Assembly: GCA_036785705.1 (NCBI GenBank)
Contig: JAWUZG010000051.1
Span: 15,156,501-15,220,500 of the forward strand
From: Acanthornis magna
Lineage: Eukaryota > Chordata > Aves > Passeriformes > Acanthizidae
DNA: 64,000 nt
Direction: 5' to 3'
The notes beneath the pieces were generated by a model. That model saw nothing but the letters and a program-made list of their open reading frames with translations, ran no database searches and was not told the origin of the DNA. Shown piece by piece: positions 1 to 13,200 of the stretch (its first letter is position 1; each line of letters begins with the position of its first letter). The position numbers and the translations under genes were made by a program.

Positions 1-949
1 TAAACTCCGACATAAATATGAATCACAAGCAAACACACATCCTCAACACACACAGACAGCATACACAAAAATTAGATGGCCAACCCAAATACATGCCCAA
101 AGTCCTCCCACCAATAGAGGAGATGAGTCTTAGGACAGGGTGACTTCCTTGCTTTGAGAGTTTCTCTCTACTTACTATGAAGTACTTAAATGTCTGATTT
201 AGACTAGAAGCTAAACTTTCATATGGCTAAAATTACACAATATACACATCAACACGAGGCAAAAACACGTAACCATTTAGTTAATCTACGGATGCATGCA
301 AGCACAAAGCATGAGTATACGGTATTGTTATTACAAGCACATACCCAGTTATTTACCCTGCAAACAGGAACAGAATGCCTTTTTACCAGCTCCCAAAATT
401 TAATGCAGGTCCTGCTTATCTTTTTCATGCCTCTCCTTAAAATGATCACCACCAAACCAGAAATCTACTTTTACAATGGAAACGTTGCTTTTCTGTCATC
501 AAAGCTGTAATGATCAGATTGAAAACATGAATCTGACAAGCTAAGAAAAAAAGGGGAAAGTGGTCAAAAGAAACCAAAATCTTTCAGTTTCTCAAAACTT
601 ATGACTTACTTAGTCTTGCTCTGTTATTTTTAACACTGTTGGCAGCACTGCAACAAGTCCATACATATTAAAAGCACATTCATAAGGAAAACCTGAAAAC
701 ATAAAAACGAGTAGATATTACTGGCAAGGACTCAACGTATGTGTGCATATCTTACCACCGCTGTGCAAATGTAGATGTACAAACCCTACGAATGAGGACA
801 CATTCTGCAAAATATGTATGTGTAACACCTGCAAGTACTCAGCAGGCATCCTGCACAATAGTCACACCACCACAATTATGCACGCACAAACACTGTGAAC
901 CCGCGCGCCTACGATTTTGGAAGCAGAAAGTAGCCCAACTTTCTGAGTA
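1..949. other. Intergenic, AC-rich words, no gene seen
   Basis: The stretch has scattered acacac and cacaca words. The ORF at 223-510 and its antisense partner overlap each other, and neither shows a domain or signal. Nothing else was found. Confidence 0.6.
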
Positions 950-1265
950 GAAGCAATGAAAATATTTTCATTTGTAATTGATACTTTGAAAGTAAATGAA
1001 AAATTTTGTTTTGGTTCAAATTAAAATGTCAGTTTTTGGCTAGAAAAATAAATGAAATGCTTTTACCTCAAAATAACAATTTAAAATGACAGATTTGCTT
1101 CGGTTTCAATTAAAATTGTTGTTTTGTTTGGAAAAAAAAAGTAACACAGAATGAAAACAAAAATGAGCATTGTGTTTTAACAGGCCAACCCAAGACAAAA
1201 CTACGGTTTGGAGAAAATGAAAACCGACTGGTGAAACTGTAATGAAAATTTTTTCATTCAAGTTT
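950..1265. repeat. AT-rich, internally repetitive block of unknown type
   Basis: Words such as aatgaaaa, aattaaaatg, caatttaaaatgacag / caaattaaaatgtcag and the ttgttttg(g)ttt group recur at roughly 60-bp spacing. This looks like a degenerate minisatellite or an old non-autonomous element. No terminal repeats or coding capacity are visible. Confidence 0.4.
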
Positions 1266-1764
1266 TCTCTTGGGAACCTTTACTTTTTAGACAGTGGTAG
1301 CACACACGTACCACTCACTTCTTATTCTACATACACATATGATCTGTAAGAATATTTCATAAGGACACACTCTGAGCACTTTACACACAGGCACTCATGG
1401 GCACTTTGTGTTTGTGCTTTTGACATGTGTGTGAGCATCAAACACACCTTAGCCCGCACTGGACACACACATGTGGTCTCTGTTAAGAAACCCAAGAAAT
1501 AAAGCCAATTTTAGATCAAGTGAGCTGTGGTCCCCTGGCTCAGGTTCTACTGCAGGTGATTCCATAAACAAAGTTTAGTGCCAATGTGAAAGAACAAATA
1601 TGCTATAAATAGTTCATGACTTCCAAAAGCCCTTGTCTCATTCCAGTCCTTTTCTAAACCAAACCAGCAGATGGGCTGAGAGCACTTCAAACCCACTCCT
1701 TGAAATAAAATGCTGGAAATAAAGGAGAACAGCATGAAGGCAGTAAAACAAAATAGGAAAAGGA

Positions 1765-1788
1765 GGGAGGGGGCAGGAGGGGCAGGGG
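1765..1788 (+). other. Canonical G-quadruplex motif
   Basis: Four G-runs (GGG at 1765-1767, G5 at 1769-1773, G4 at 1779-1782, G4 at 1785-1788) are separated by loops of 1, 5 and 2 bases. This fits the G3+N1-7 rule. It lies at the left border of a candidate conserved block. Confidence 0.7.
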
Positions 1789-1789
1789 A

Positions 1790-2400
1790 GAAAGGCTTTA
1801 ATTTATTGGGTTGAGCGCTGGGAATGTAAAAAGAGCGGGAGTGGAAGGAAGAAAGGGGACATCACCCTGCCTGATTGCAATTGCCATTAAGTTGCAGCAG
1901 GGGTATTAAGTTGCAGTGTGGGTGCAAGTGCAGGCGGCCCACCTCCAACCCAAACCTCCTCGGCATCTGATTCTTCCCTGCTCGGAGTGATTTAATGCCC
2001 TGGCCCATGCGGTTTATTTACTGCCTTTTGCTCCATTTAATTGAACCCAGGGGCCTTCACACCAGCACGGGTCAGTGACGAAGCATTTGTTACCTGTGCC
2101 AGGCAGCACAGCAGAGGCAGGCAGAGGGAGGGAAGCGGCCACTCCGGCACAAAAAGCAACAGTTGGAGCCTGTGCAGGGGGAATGTGCTTCACTGCGGAT
2201 TCTGATTAGCTTTATGAAGCAGGAGGTTACTCCAACATCTGGAGGGAATTTGCGAGGAACTGAGACTACACGGGCCTGATGCAGCAGACTTCGCATTTAA
2301 TGTGTTTTTACACCCAGGCAGAGGTGTTAGAAGAACTTGAGAAAATCCCCAAATTCTCTGGAGCAGATTAACTGCCCTAAACACAGTCAAGGAGGCAATT
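1790..2400. promoter_or_regulatory. Candidate conserved non-coding element
   Basis: The block has higher complexity than its surroundings and many homeodomain-type cores (ggctttaatttatt, catttaattgaaccc, gcggtttatttac), several CpGs and no repeat. The words attaagttgcag occur twice, at about 1886 and 1906. By eye it looks like an ancient enhancer-type element. Conservation could not be tested. Confidence 0.3.
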
Positions 2401-3100
2401 GGTTTAACTATAACCTTTATAGCTGCTGAATGTCAAATAACAACAATTCCCATGCATTTAAGAATAAGGATGCAAGAACATTGAGTTATTTACCTACACA
2501 AGAACTTGGGGATTGCAGCAACTAAAGAAGGTGAGACAAATTACTATTAGGTTATTAAAATTAAGATCTAGTGAGATTAAACAAAACTGGAATCACATGT
2601 AATGAAGTATTTCCATGTGCTGGCTGAAAAATCAGCCTTCAGTGACTGTGGAAAAGTCTCCACAAAAATGAAGCAGCAATGATAGAGTGATAATGGATCT
2701 CCAGGAGAGGTCACTATGTTATGACAACATATAAAAATTCAAGGTACACACGTAGCAGACAGTGCTTAAAAGAAAAAGAACAGTCGAGATGGGAGCATGT
2801 AAGTCAGGAATAGAAACAAATTGGTGAGCAAATATGAATACAAGTACCAGAGACATGCTGGAGAGCTGTGGTCAGTGTAAAAGCATGCAATTCATACAGA
2901 AAGAAAGAAGAAAAAAGAAAAGGAAACACACAGTATGGTTCTGAGCATTGCAGTAAAGAAGAAATGTGCTATGTGGTGCTTCCCCCCACCCCACTCCCCC
3001 CATGGGAATCCATGCAAACTACATTGCTACTGTTAATGGCTATATAGACTTCTGGCAGCTAAATGGACTGCCAGACAGTACAACAGTAGCAATCACAGAC

Positions 3101-3140
3101 CAAGCAAAGAGGTATTTCAGCAGGCAAAGAGGTATTTCAT
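3101..3140 (+). repeat. 20-bp tandem duplication
   Basis: The unit caagcaaagaggtatttcag is repeated at once as caggcaaagaggtatttcat, with two differences. It is a small local duplication in non-coding sequence. Confidence 0.9.
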
Positions 3141-3651
3141 ACCCAGAAAGCAAAATGGTTTGGTTTTCTTTTGGAAAGGTTGTGGCGATTATCCGTGAAA
3201 ATTATGATCTCCATCAAATCAAACAGGGACACTGTTAAAATTGCTAAAATTCTTTCAAAGATGCAGAAGTTACTCGCCGTGCTACTCCACAGCAAAGAAA
3301 TGTCCCAGAGGTGTGATATCTGAACAAAAAGTGGCCCAGATTAAACTGTTCTCTTACGAGAAATTTCATCCTGGGAAAAATAAACCCTGATGTCAAACAG
3401 AAAATTTTGTTCAGAAACATAAGAGTGGATGGTCTTTTTCCTTGGAAGCACAGATAAAACTCAAAAATACAATCCAAACAAGAGCAAAAGAAAAAAGCCC
3501 ATTGCATTTGTCAGTACCATATGAGAGAAAATTTGCCACTTTATTCCATATGTCAGCCGGAATACGTTTTACAGGACTATTACCCAATGTTATATATGTG
3601 AAAAGATTAGATTATCCTCTTTGTGTTTCATTTTATTCCATACAAATTTTC

Positions 3652-3709
<58 letters not shown>
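3652..3709 (+). repeat. Double poly(A) tract
   Basis: It comprises 29 A, then TTT, then 26 A. No retrotransposon body is recognisable directly upstream. The exact lengths are prone to sequencing error. Confidence 0.95.
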
Positions 3710-3712
<3 letters not shown>

Positions 3713-4193
3713 TGAGAGAATGGAAAACCATGGTCTGTAGCAGGACTTTTTATATAAAAATTGCACTCTAAATCTAGATGGCAATACTGAATGTTGTATG
3801 GGCATTACTGAATACAACCTAAATATTGCAGTATCTTAGCCTGATATCATGCAGAATCAAAACACATACCAGAAGTGTAGACAATGCCAGTCAAATACAA
3901 CCTCTCAAGAGGATGAAGAACAAAATTGGAGATCCTGGATAAAGACAGACATTGGAGATTTAACAAGGCCTAAAATATGCATGGTTTCTGCAAGCGTAAC
4001 TATGTGAGAACAGGATTCTAAATCAGCATTTCACGTCCAGCAGAGAAAACATAAAATCCTATTTTGGCAATTGGACAAACCCTATCCCCCAATATCATTC
4101 AGTGGTAAAAACTGAGGGGTTTGAATTATAAAAACCGAGTATGTCTGTGAGCTGCTGCTGGACAGTGGATGAGACTTTGAAAAGGAATGATAT

Positions 4194-4262
4194 TTGGGGG
4201 TTAGACTAGATGATCTGTAAGCTTCCTTTCAACTCAAACCATTCTACAATTCTATAATTCTA
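4194..4262 (+). repeat. CR1 3' terminal scrap, plus strand
   Basis: The segment ttgggggttagactagatgatc is followed by a degraded ccttccaac-type stretch and an attctacaattctataattc end. This matches the last about 70 bp of CR1, whose 3' end is a short ATTCTATGA-type repeat. Nothing CR1-like is obvious upstream, so it is a strongly truncated, fairly old copy. Confidence 0.75.
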
Positions 4263-7200
4263 AAACTATCATTTTCACTGGTCTCAAACTTGCCTGGGAC
4301 TTTAAGGACACACAGTGTTTTTCAGGCATGTATCACACATAAAATCAATATATTCTTTGCTGTCAGGCTGAAAGCAAGATGAGGAAGAAAACAGCAAACT
4401 CTGAGCCATGTCCCATAAACTGTAAATCTCTAAACCATAGTATGTGTATGGTTGTATTACCAAACACTTAGAAAGTTTCAAAAGGAATAAAATCTGCAAA
4501 ATCAGACCAGTAGCTAAGCAAAGTTGAAAGCTTACCAGCACAAAACTGTTAGTTCATCAAGGTCTCAGCTTAAGACTGCAATAGTACAAAGGTGATATAG
4601 TTGAAGAAAGTGAACAGCAGGGAATAAAGATAGCTAGTAGGCAATCTGGTCCTGTACTCATCCAAAAAATAAGAAATGTAGTTACAGTGCCTTTCTTGTA
4701 AGACATTTTCATAAAGAAAAAAAATACACACTGACAAATACCGCTGGAAAAAATGTTAAATTGAATGAGGACAAGATGTTTAATAGTGAATGAACTAGGA
4801 AGTTCATTTATATCACATGCTTGATTGCAGGGTTTGATGTTATTTGCATGGTGCCATACCAGAGCTGGTTTTACCAAGTGAAATGATTTCCACTAAAGGC
4901 CATTTTGAACTTTATCAAATGGAAGGGGAGCTGATTGTAAAACAGAAGGCTTCAATTGCTTCAGAGAGAAAATCTGAAAGAGGGATCAGGGATTAGAGAG
5001 AGTTGGCAGGAAATATTTGATAAGCAGCAGACCTAAGGAACTGTTTTGTGTCCATTTTCGAAGTCCCTTTCTTTCCTGCTGTGCAAAAACAAGAGCATTA
5101 CTTGGTTATGTGTGAACCACAGAATCTGAAACATCTGGAGGACAGGATGGACAAAGAAGGAAGCATTTATGTATCCTTGTTCCCTCAACAAAATGGATAT
5201 TTTTCAGCAATGTGTGCTCCATAAACACTGGGCATGATGCAGTATGAGGAAAGGGGCTTGAGTCCCCCTAAATGTCTCCACTGAAGACACACACAGCTTC
5301 AGCAGAGTAAGGGGCCTTGTATATTTGTGAATTTGTATATTAATGAAGAAATTAAAGGGGTCATAGAGAAATATGATTGACTTGGATTCACCGGTTTGCG
5401 GCAAAGACAAGAGAGATGAAAAGCTGGGAGAAGGCAGGTACCAGGAAATGCCCATTAAAAGTGTTCTCACTTTGGTTGAAATGGGAAATATCGGCGCAAT
5501 GAGAGCCCACACCACTCAGAGCTCCTTGGATCATGGGTCTCCTTGGCATTCAGCCTACCCTGGAGCTGGGGATCCCTGAGGGACACTTGGGCTTCTATGG
5601 GATGCACAAGGGTTTTGAACATGTTGCCATGATAAAACAGAACAGCTAAGGCTGTCATGAGAATATGAGGGAACTCCAGGTAAATTATTTTTTTAAGCAT
5701 CTACCTGGGTTTTCTTTTCCCAGACTTTACCAGGCAGTTCGCTGTTGTGGTAAAAATAAGGTAATTTGTTTCCTTCTCCTTGATCCCACAAAGCATACCC
5801 CTGTGAGAAATTATGAGATTTGCCACCACATTTTTGACCTTTTTTCATCCATTCATTGGTCCTGCTAATCAAGGGGGTGGCAGCTCTAAGCAGGTAGTAG
5901 TGAGGAGCAGAGGAAAGGAAATGGGCTTTAGGTGGTGAGGTTTATCCCTTAAGGACTCCTGCAGAGAGAAAACTCACAGGAGACAGCCTCCTCCATTAGT
6001 TCCTCTTGCACCACCTTTGCTGTGGCTCTGCTGCATCAGGACTCCGCTTGTCACTCATTCACCTCCAAGAAAAATCCTGAAGCACAGCAGGAGCAATTTG
6101 GAGGTGGCCACCAGCACAGCAGGAGCAGCTGACAGATTGGTCAGCACAGAGCTGAAGGAAGGATTAACACTTTGTGAGTGCAATAGGGAAGGATGTTCAC
6201 CTTGTGCTCAGTTGAGAAAGGCATACAAGCCTCTTCAACAGAACCTTTCCTGTTGAGGGGGGAGCAAAGATTCAAACGAAAACAAATTATATCCTGCAAA
6301 CTGTGATTACAAGCTATGAACAAGGCACAAAGAGAGAGGGTCAACAGCTTCTGTCTGGACAGAAATCTTAAGCTTCCATGTTTCTGGGTGTGGGCTCAAA
6401 GTGGGATTTCCCCACATCTCCTAAAAACTTGACCTGTAGCTCATGTTTGGCACTATGTATATTTGCCTTGAGTTTTTTTCTGATGCCAATGCGACAGTAG
6501 GAGAACCAGAGAGAGAAGTGATGCCCTGAACACTAGGTTGGACTACTGCTTGCAAACATCTGTCCTGCTCCACTGCAGAGGTGGAGACCTGGGATAGCTG
6601 TGTCACCAGCTGCCACTGCCAATTTATGTACCACGTCATCGAACCCTGCTTGGAACTAGTCTAATTGACATGCTGCTTAAAGCAGTGCTAGCAGCAGATT
6701 TCCCCCCATTTATGCAGGGCTTTAGGGACAGCAGGGGTGCTCGTCCAACACAGGTGTCTTGTTACTCTCCCAGTGTCACAGCTTGGTGCTAGAATGAGGA
6801 GCTGTGAGCCCATTGTTCACGGGCCTTTCCAGCTAGGGGTAACAGGTCACTTATTTGTCCTACAGCCAGCAGGGCACAGCAGAAGAGATGACAGTAGACT
6901 CTCATATCCCATGTGGTGGCTGTCAGGCTTGACATAAGACAGCTGCTAAACATAGGCAATACTTAAAATAGTTGGGCATAAAGGGTAAAAGATGAAATTT
7001 ATATTCAGGCTATACAAATTTATTTTCCATGGGGTTTTGTCACATCCCACCTTGTTCGAGTGCTCCTTTCATCAGCTCAAAGAAAAGGTTTTTGGCTAAC
7101 AATTCAACATATCTTCACTGTTATGAATTAAAAATCAGCATCTCTGGGTGTTTTCAGCAAGGAATTTTAGCAAGCATTTTCAGCAAGGAATTTTAGCAAC

Positions 7201-10200
7201 AAGGAAAAGCAAGAACTTGTGTGCATGATATTCCTAAGGTTTAAAATAAAGCAATAAACCCCCAAACCTCTCTGACAAGACATCTTCAGTTGAACACTGT
7301 ATTGCTTTATCAACATTGTAGACTGAAGCTCTACAGAAACTGGAGAGACATAAGATCTTACTTTTTTTCCCACATACTTCATTTAAGCTGTGTTACAATT
7401 ATGTTTTCTGTATTTTAAGAAGCCTATGAAGAGATTCAGATGCTGTCTATACAATAGTATATGACCATGAGAGCAACATGAGGAAATTGAGAATACACGC
7501 TTTCTCAACTTTTGTGTATAAAAAGCATCTTGAACAAATGGCACAGCCATTAAAGGAACCAAAACCACACAAGGGACATCTCTTGTATTTGCTTCTACAA
7601 TATATGAATGGAAGAGGCAACCTTTGAGTCCAACATTCTTGCTTCCTCCTGCCTTTTCCTTTGTCATTAGCCAAGAAGACTCAGCAGGAAGGAAGCCTAT
7701 ACGATTAAGTACTCATCAGCAAATACAGAAATCAAGTTGCAGCAGCTTTGGTGGGGGATTGGAGATTAAACACTGATAGAGCAGACCCATACACAGCGCA
7801 TGGCATCAAGGTGTGATGCACTGCCACTCTGACAAACTTGTATCAAAGATGGTTCAGTTGATCAGCCAAAACAGAATTTCACTGTAGCATGGAAAGCCAC
7901 ATTTTCCTCACATCATATCTCAGAATCAGGTGAGTACTTTAGATGTGATGAAAATTTGCAAGAAAAGTTTAAAAGCTGGAACATTCTTTCTTCCTTGCTC
8001 CACAAAATGGTTGGTGCTTTCTTCAAAAATACAGCCTACACAAAGGGTTATGTCTGAACAGTTGTGTAAACAGAACTGGAAAAACTCAAACCTGGGCAAA
8101 ATTAAATATGTATCTGTCAATTTGTTTATTGTGATACTTCATAGATGTTAATGCCAGAAGGACTGTTACCGCTGAAACTGATGTAATGCAAATCACGTCC
8201 TCATTCAAAAATTTGTTTCCTTAATTATGTAATATCCGCTATTGAAACGGGCAAAAAATTCTCATTTCCATGACCTGGATAAAGTTTTCATGAAGGCATT
8301 GCCCAGCAACCTGGGGCTGGTCTGGAAAGTAACTTTAAAATAGACATACATTCCTAATTTGAAGTCTCTAGTCTATTACAAATTTATCTTTTTATTGTTA
8401 AGCTGATTAATTATACTAAAGGTTGAGAAGCTGAATGTTTTATTGAAATTTGCATTTTTTTAATCTCAGTTTCCAGATGCCACATCTTAAAGGGTCTCAA
8501 AATTACATATATCTCTGCCTTTTGTAGGCTTCTACTGATGATGATTAATTTACCCATTCATGTCCCCTTTCATGGGCTAAAAAAATCAAGCTCTTCTAGT
8601 CTCTCATTTTAAGGCATGTTTTCCAGAATTCTTTCTGTCTGTTCTTCATACCTTCTTCAATATTCCAACAATCTTCCCTGAACCAGCATCAAAATCAAGC
8701 ACAGAACCTGAGGAGTAATCTTTGCAGTAACTTCCACAGAGGTTTCATCACCACCTTAAAACAAAATGGTTTGAATTGCTTCTGTCTTTCTTCTTGGCTC
8801 CTTGTCTGCAGCCCCCTTGAATGATCAGAGTCTCTGCAGTAATTTTCAAATCCCAAACTTAGTCACTCAGAGGATTTGGGCTCTGACGTTTCTTAAAATG
8901 TTTACTAGAGGAAAACACCTTCATCTAAACTTGATTTAACATTAAGTGTTCGTCAGTAATTTTACAAAAAAGAGACAAGGGATGTTACAATTAATCCTGA
9001 AATTGAATGGAGCTAATAATAACATGAAGATTACACCAACATATATTGAACATAGACATTCTTACATTGCGGTTTATAGATTTTTAAACTAATGTTCTCA
9101 TTTAAAAATGATTGATTCTGCTTTAGAGATGTGTGGAAGTGCAGGGTAGAATAAATACAGGAGAGTGTTTTGTCAAAAGTGTGAATAAGCCATTTTGCAA
9201 ATAAGAAACATGAAGAGATGTTTGAATACAGTCACATGTGTGCAATACAAATTCAAGAAACAGGCAGACACAAATGTGAGGTCTTATGTGATTACACATT
9301 GCATAGTCTCTACTACTGTCAAATGTTATACTGACATAAAGAAACTCAAAAACGTATAATACTGTGAAACAGTAAATTTTCCAGAAAGGAGAAAATGAAA
9401 CAGTAACCAAGAAAAGACTTTTCACTTCAGAATGCCTCATCTCTTTTTGCTTTGAGAATAAAAAAATCCTTTTACATACTCACAACAACTCTCTCCAGGC
9501 AGGCTACAGGGTGCTTATTTATGACATTCATGTTTGTATAAGGCAGTCTGTCCAGTCATATATCTTTTTTAAAAATCAGCATATACAAACTTTTTCCACT
9601 TATTACAATGTGTAATCATTCCCTTAAGTGATGCGGTTCTGTAATTAGGAGGTTTGAGAGAAACCTTTATAGGCAAATCTGACTGATTTCTTTTTTGTTA
9701 ATTAGGTTAATTCAGGAAATAAGAGTTTTAGTAATCATCCCAATTGTTAAAGAACGATCATTTGAAAGAAGTCTATCTTGAGATATACTCACTATGTCTG
9801 ATTTACAGTCTCACTTAGTTCAGAAAGTATCACTGAGATCAGCCAGGAAAATGCATGCGCACATACAGGCAAAGCAGAATAATTCTGTTTAAAGGAATAA
9901 ATTCTAGTAAACCTGGAGAATAAATATAGATGTCATGTCAGTCTGCAAGTGAACTTTCAGTGAATCATTAGATGGTACTAATTTGCTGAAGTCAGGAGTC
10001 AATGAAGAGGGTGAAGTCATGGGAGAATTGTGCTCCAAAGGTTACATCATTGATTATTTCATTTTAATGTCCATGAACCAAAACTATCAGGTTGTCCCAG
10101 CATTCATGAAAGACTCCTTATGGAGTAATCAATATCCAGTGCCAAGGATGCCACTGGCTTTGAGATCTGTTCTTTGGTAACTTTTACCCGTCAGTCATTA

Positions 10201-13200
10201 TTTCCTACATAATTTTTCCAAACTGTGACAAGAACATAAGGATGAGAGGAATTTAAATCCCCTAAAAGTAGGCTGTTGAACAAGCCAGGAAAAAAAAGAT
10301 TCAGCTTCTAAAAGATAACAGTTACCCTAGATATGCTTCCATCTCAAAATACCATTTGTTCAGAGGACAAACGTGCTGATGATGTGGTAAGCCATTTGGC
10401 TCAAAAGAGGAAATTACATTCAAGCCCAAAATATTGAATCACTTGGATATGGTTTTCATACTGAAATGAAAAAAGATTTTTTTTGCTGCAATTGGCACTA
10501 AAGAAAACAGTTTTGAAAAGGTCTGTCCTTGCCAGTTTTTGTAAACAGCTGTGCCAGGTCACCCTCTGAGGGTGAGGAGGACCCTTTGGGGTGGGAAAGA
10601 GGAGAAGGCACACGCCACTATGAGGTTACCAATTGCAAGGATGGCCTTCATCCAACTCCATGATGTCAGCCCAGGAGTCCTGATGTTAAGGATTAGTTCT
10701 GCTTTGTCTGACCTTCTGAGTTTCTAATATCACATCTGACAAAAATCACAAGATGTTACTGGGTCTCTCAGCTCTAACTGGTATTGATCTACATGAAGGT
10801 TTCTGGTACACATCAGTTAAGGCAAAGTCGCACACAGAAACCAGTTGTGAACATGAGATGTTACCACTTACAGTGAAATGTTAACGTTTATAGTGAAACA
10901 CCTACACTTTTCAGGAACTGCAGGGTCGGGATTTCTTACAGTTGAGAGGAAAACACTTATTAGAGTGTGTTTCAACCTCCAGCTATTCTATGGGAATTAC
11001 TATGATATGTCGCCATCTACAACAATATCCTACCCATGGCAACACCTCTAAATTAAGGGAGAATGCAGGGGGGTTGGTTTCTTTTTTTCTACGACCCACC
11101 ATATTGCCTGTAGCAAGCTCACTTCTCACTCTTGGAAGAGCATTCACAATTTTTTTATGAAATATGCTGTATGAAGTAAGCTCTTTCATTATGGGGAAAA
11201 AATTCTTTCAAGCTTGTCGCATTGTCATATGATAGCACAGATGTCCTACAGCCATTACTTCATACAAATCATCAGAGCAATGCTAAGCTTCTTAGAAAAT
11301 TTTCTGTATGTGCATGCTACCTATATGTAAAAAAAAATTTTAAAATACTAAGGCTAGGATGGTTGATAAGTCATTTGTTTGATTTATAGACTAAAAGAAG
11401 AATGTCCAGAACTGCACATTGGCCACTGTTATGTTATTAAATATTTTTTCTGGTCATTCTGAGCTAATCTGCTGACACGCTGCCAGGAAAACAACATGCT
11501 ATGCTCCCGGATTGCTCAGGGTTAGGATAACTGATGACATCAGACAGATTTGCAGCAAACTTGAGTTTGAAACTTTGTGATGCATGAGTGCTTCTTAGAG
11601 AAATTAACAGTCCTCGAAGATGAATGCAAAGACACAAATTAAACAAACCCTTAGGTCATGGGGGTGAAAAGAAGGTAGCCTAAGAAATGGCATGGAGGGC
11701 TGACACAGTAGCAGGAGAATGTGCTGCTGACACGAGTAATGCCACTCATATATTTGACTCATGGCGCTTCTTGTGTGGTGGATTCCAGCGGATGTGATTA
11801 TCTTCACCACCACAGGAGAATGACATTGTTAACTGGCTGTTACCAAAGGCTGTGTGTGTCCATGAACTCTTGCCTTCCCAGGAAGGTCCCTTTTCCACAA
11901 CATGCTCACAGAACCACCAGCAATCAGTCTTCTGTCATGTGGAAAGTGTTGGCAGAGAGTGCCCTGATGAATTAAAAACTTTACATTACACAAGATTTGA
12001 AACAGCTCATGACTTAAAACTGTAAGGGGTTGCTCAGATTTAGGGACAATACTGGCTATTGATTGGAAAAAAAATTTTCTGTGCTGGTTCTGTGGCACAA
12101 AATAAATAAGAGAGAAACTTCTATGAGCACAGTGGGGGAAACCACTTATCAGAAACACAGATAACAACAATTTTGTCAAACCCTTGAGGTAAACTCCTGA
12201 CTTTAATACTGCAGTGCTTCACTGATCTTGCCTACTCACACCTGCTTTCCCCTTTTCAACATCCTACTGCCTGACCTGGAAGATATGAAATCTGTTGTCC
12301 ACCTTCCACCACCTGTAAGAAGGGAGGCCCAGGCTGCATTGCTGTGTACCTCCTTAATAACCTCACCCTGACCCAGTCCCTAAGCACCCTTTATATTGTG
12401 CACTGAATGAAGCAGCTAACGACAAAAAAGGAGCGTAACAATTAAAGAAACAAAGTTAACATTACAACACACTTCCAAAAAAGGTTGAGCTAAGCTTGGG
12501 CAGGCAACCTTAATCCTACAATTTCTTAACTTCTGAATATATGACTCCTTAGAATTTTTGTTCTTTTAACATTTTTAAGCAATTGGGCATAGAGGGGCAT
12601 ATCAAGTATTAACTTCTGCAAGGAGGTAGCCATGTGGCCACTTCTCCTGCCAGCATTAACCAGCAGCAGAAGGGAAGATGTGCTCTCTGCCTGCAGCTCC
12701 AGCTGTGGCCAGTACACTCTGTGAATAATCTGCTTAAGTGACACATCTCCTGAACCTCTGCCCCTCCCAGCACAGCCTGAACCAAGTCCACATCTGGCTA
12801 CATGCCTGAAAACCCACTCAGTAATAAAATGGTGTCTATTGCATCTCCTGCACACCTTTGCAGGATTACTTTTCAGATTATCCCATTCAGGTTTCAGTAT
12901 TTCTCTGTCCTTCATAAGAGAGGCAAGGGTAAGTTCAGCCTGCCTATCATATATGTGTAAATGCTCAGTAGTGCTTGCACTCAGAGCACAAGGGTGCAGC
13001 CTGTGTGCATCCAGCACATCCTGACTCACACCCAAGGCTATAAAATGCTGCTCAAAAAAATGGTAGTTCTGTGCTTTTGAAGGATGGGCTTCAGTTTAGA
13101 GAGACAGACAGAGCCCTAGGGGTGTGTTCTGGGCATTTCCTGCTGGACTATGCAGCTGTAAAGATCAGTCACATTGTAAGCCTAACCAACTTCACAGAAC

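Noticed and set aside
12526..13035. A 169-residue minus-strand open frame, among the longest in the intergenic part
   Set aside because: It has no recognisable domain or signal peptide, overlaps other frames on both strands, and is of a length expected by chance in 64 kb.
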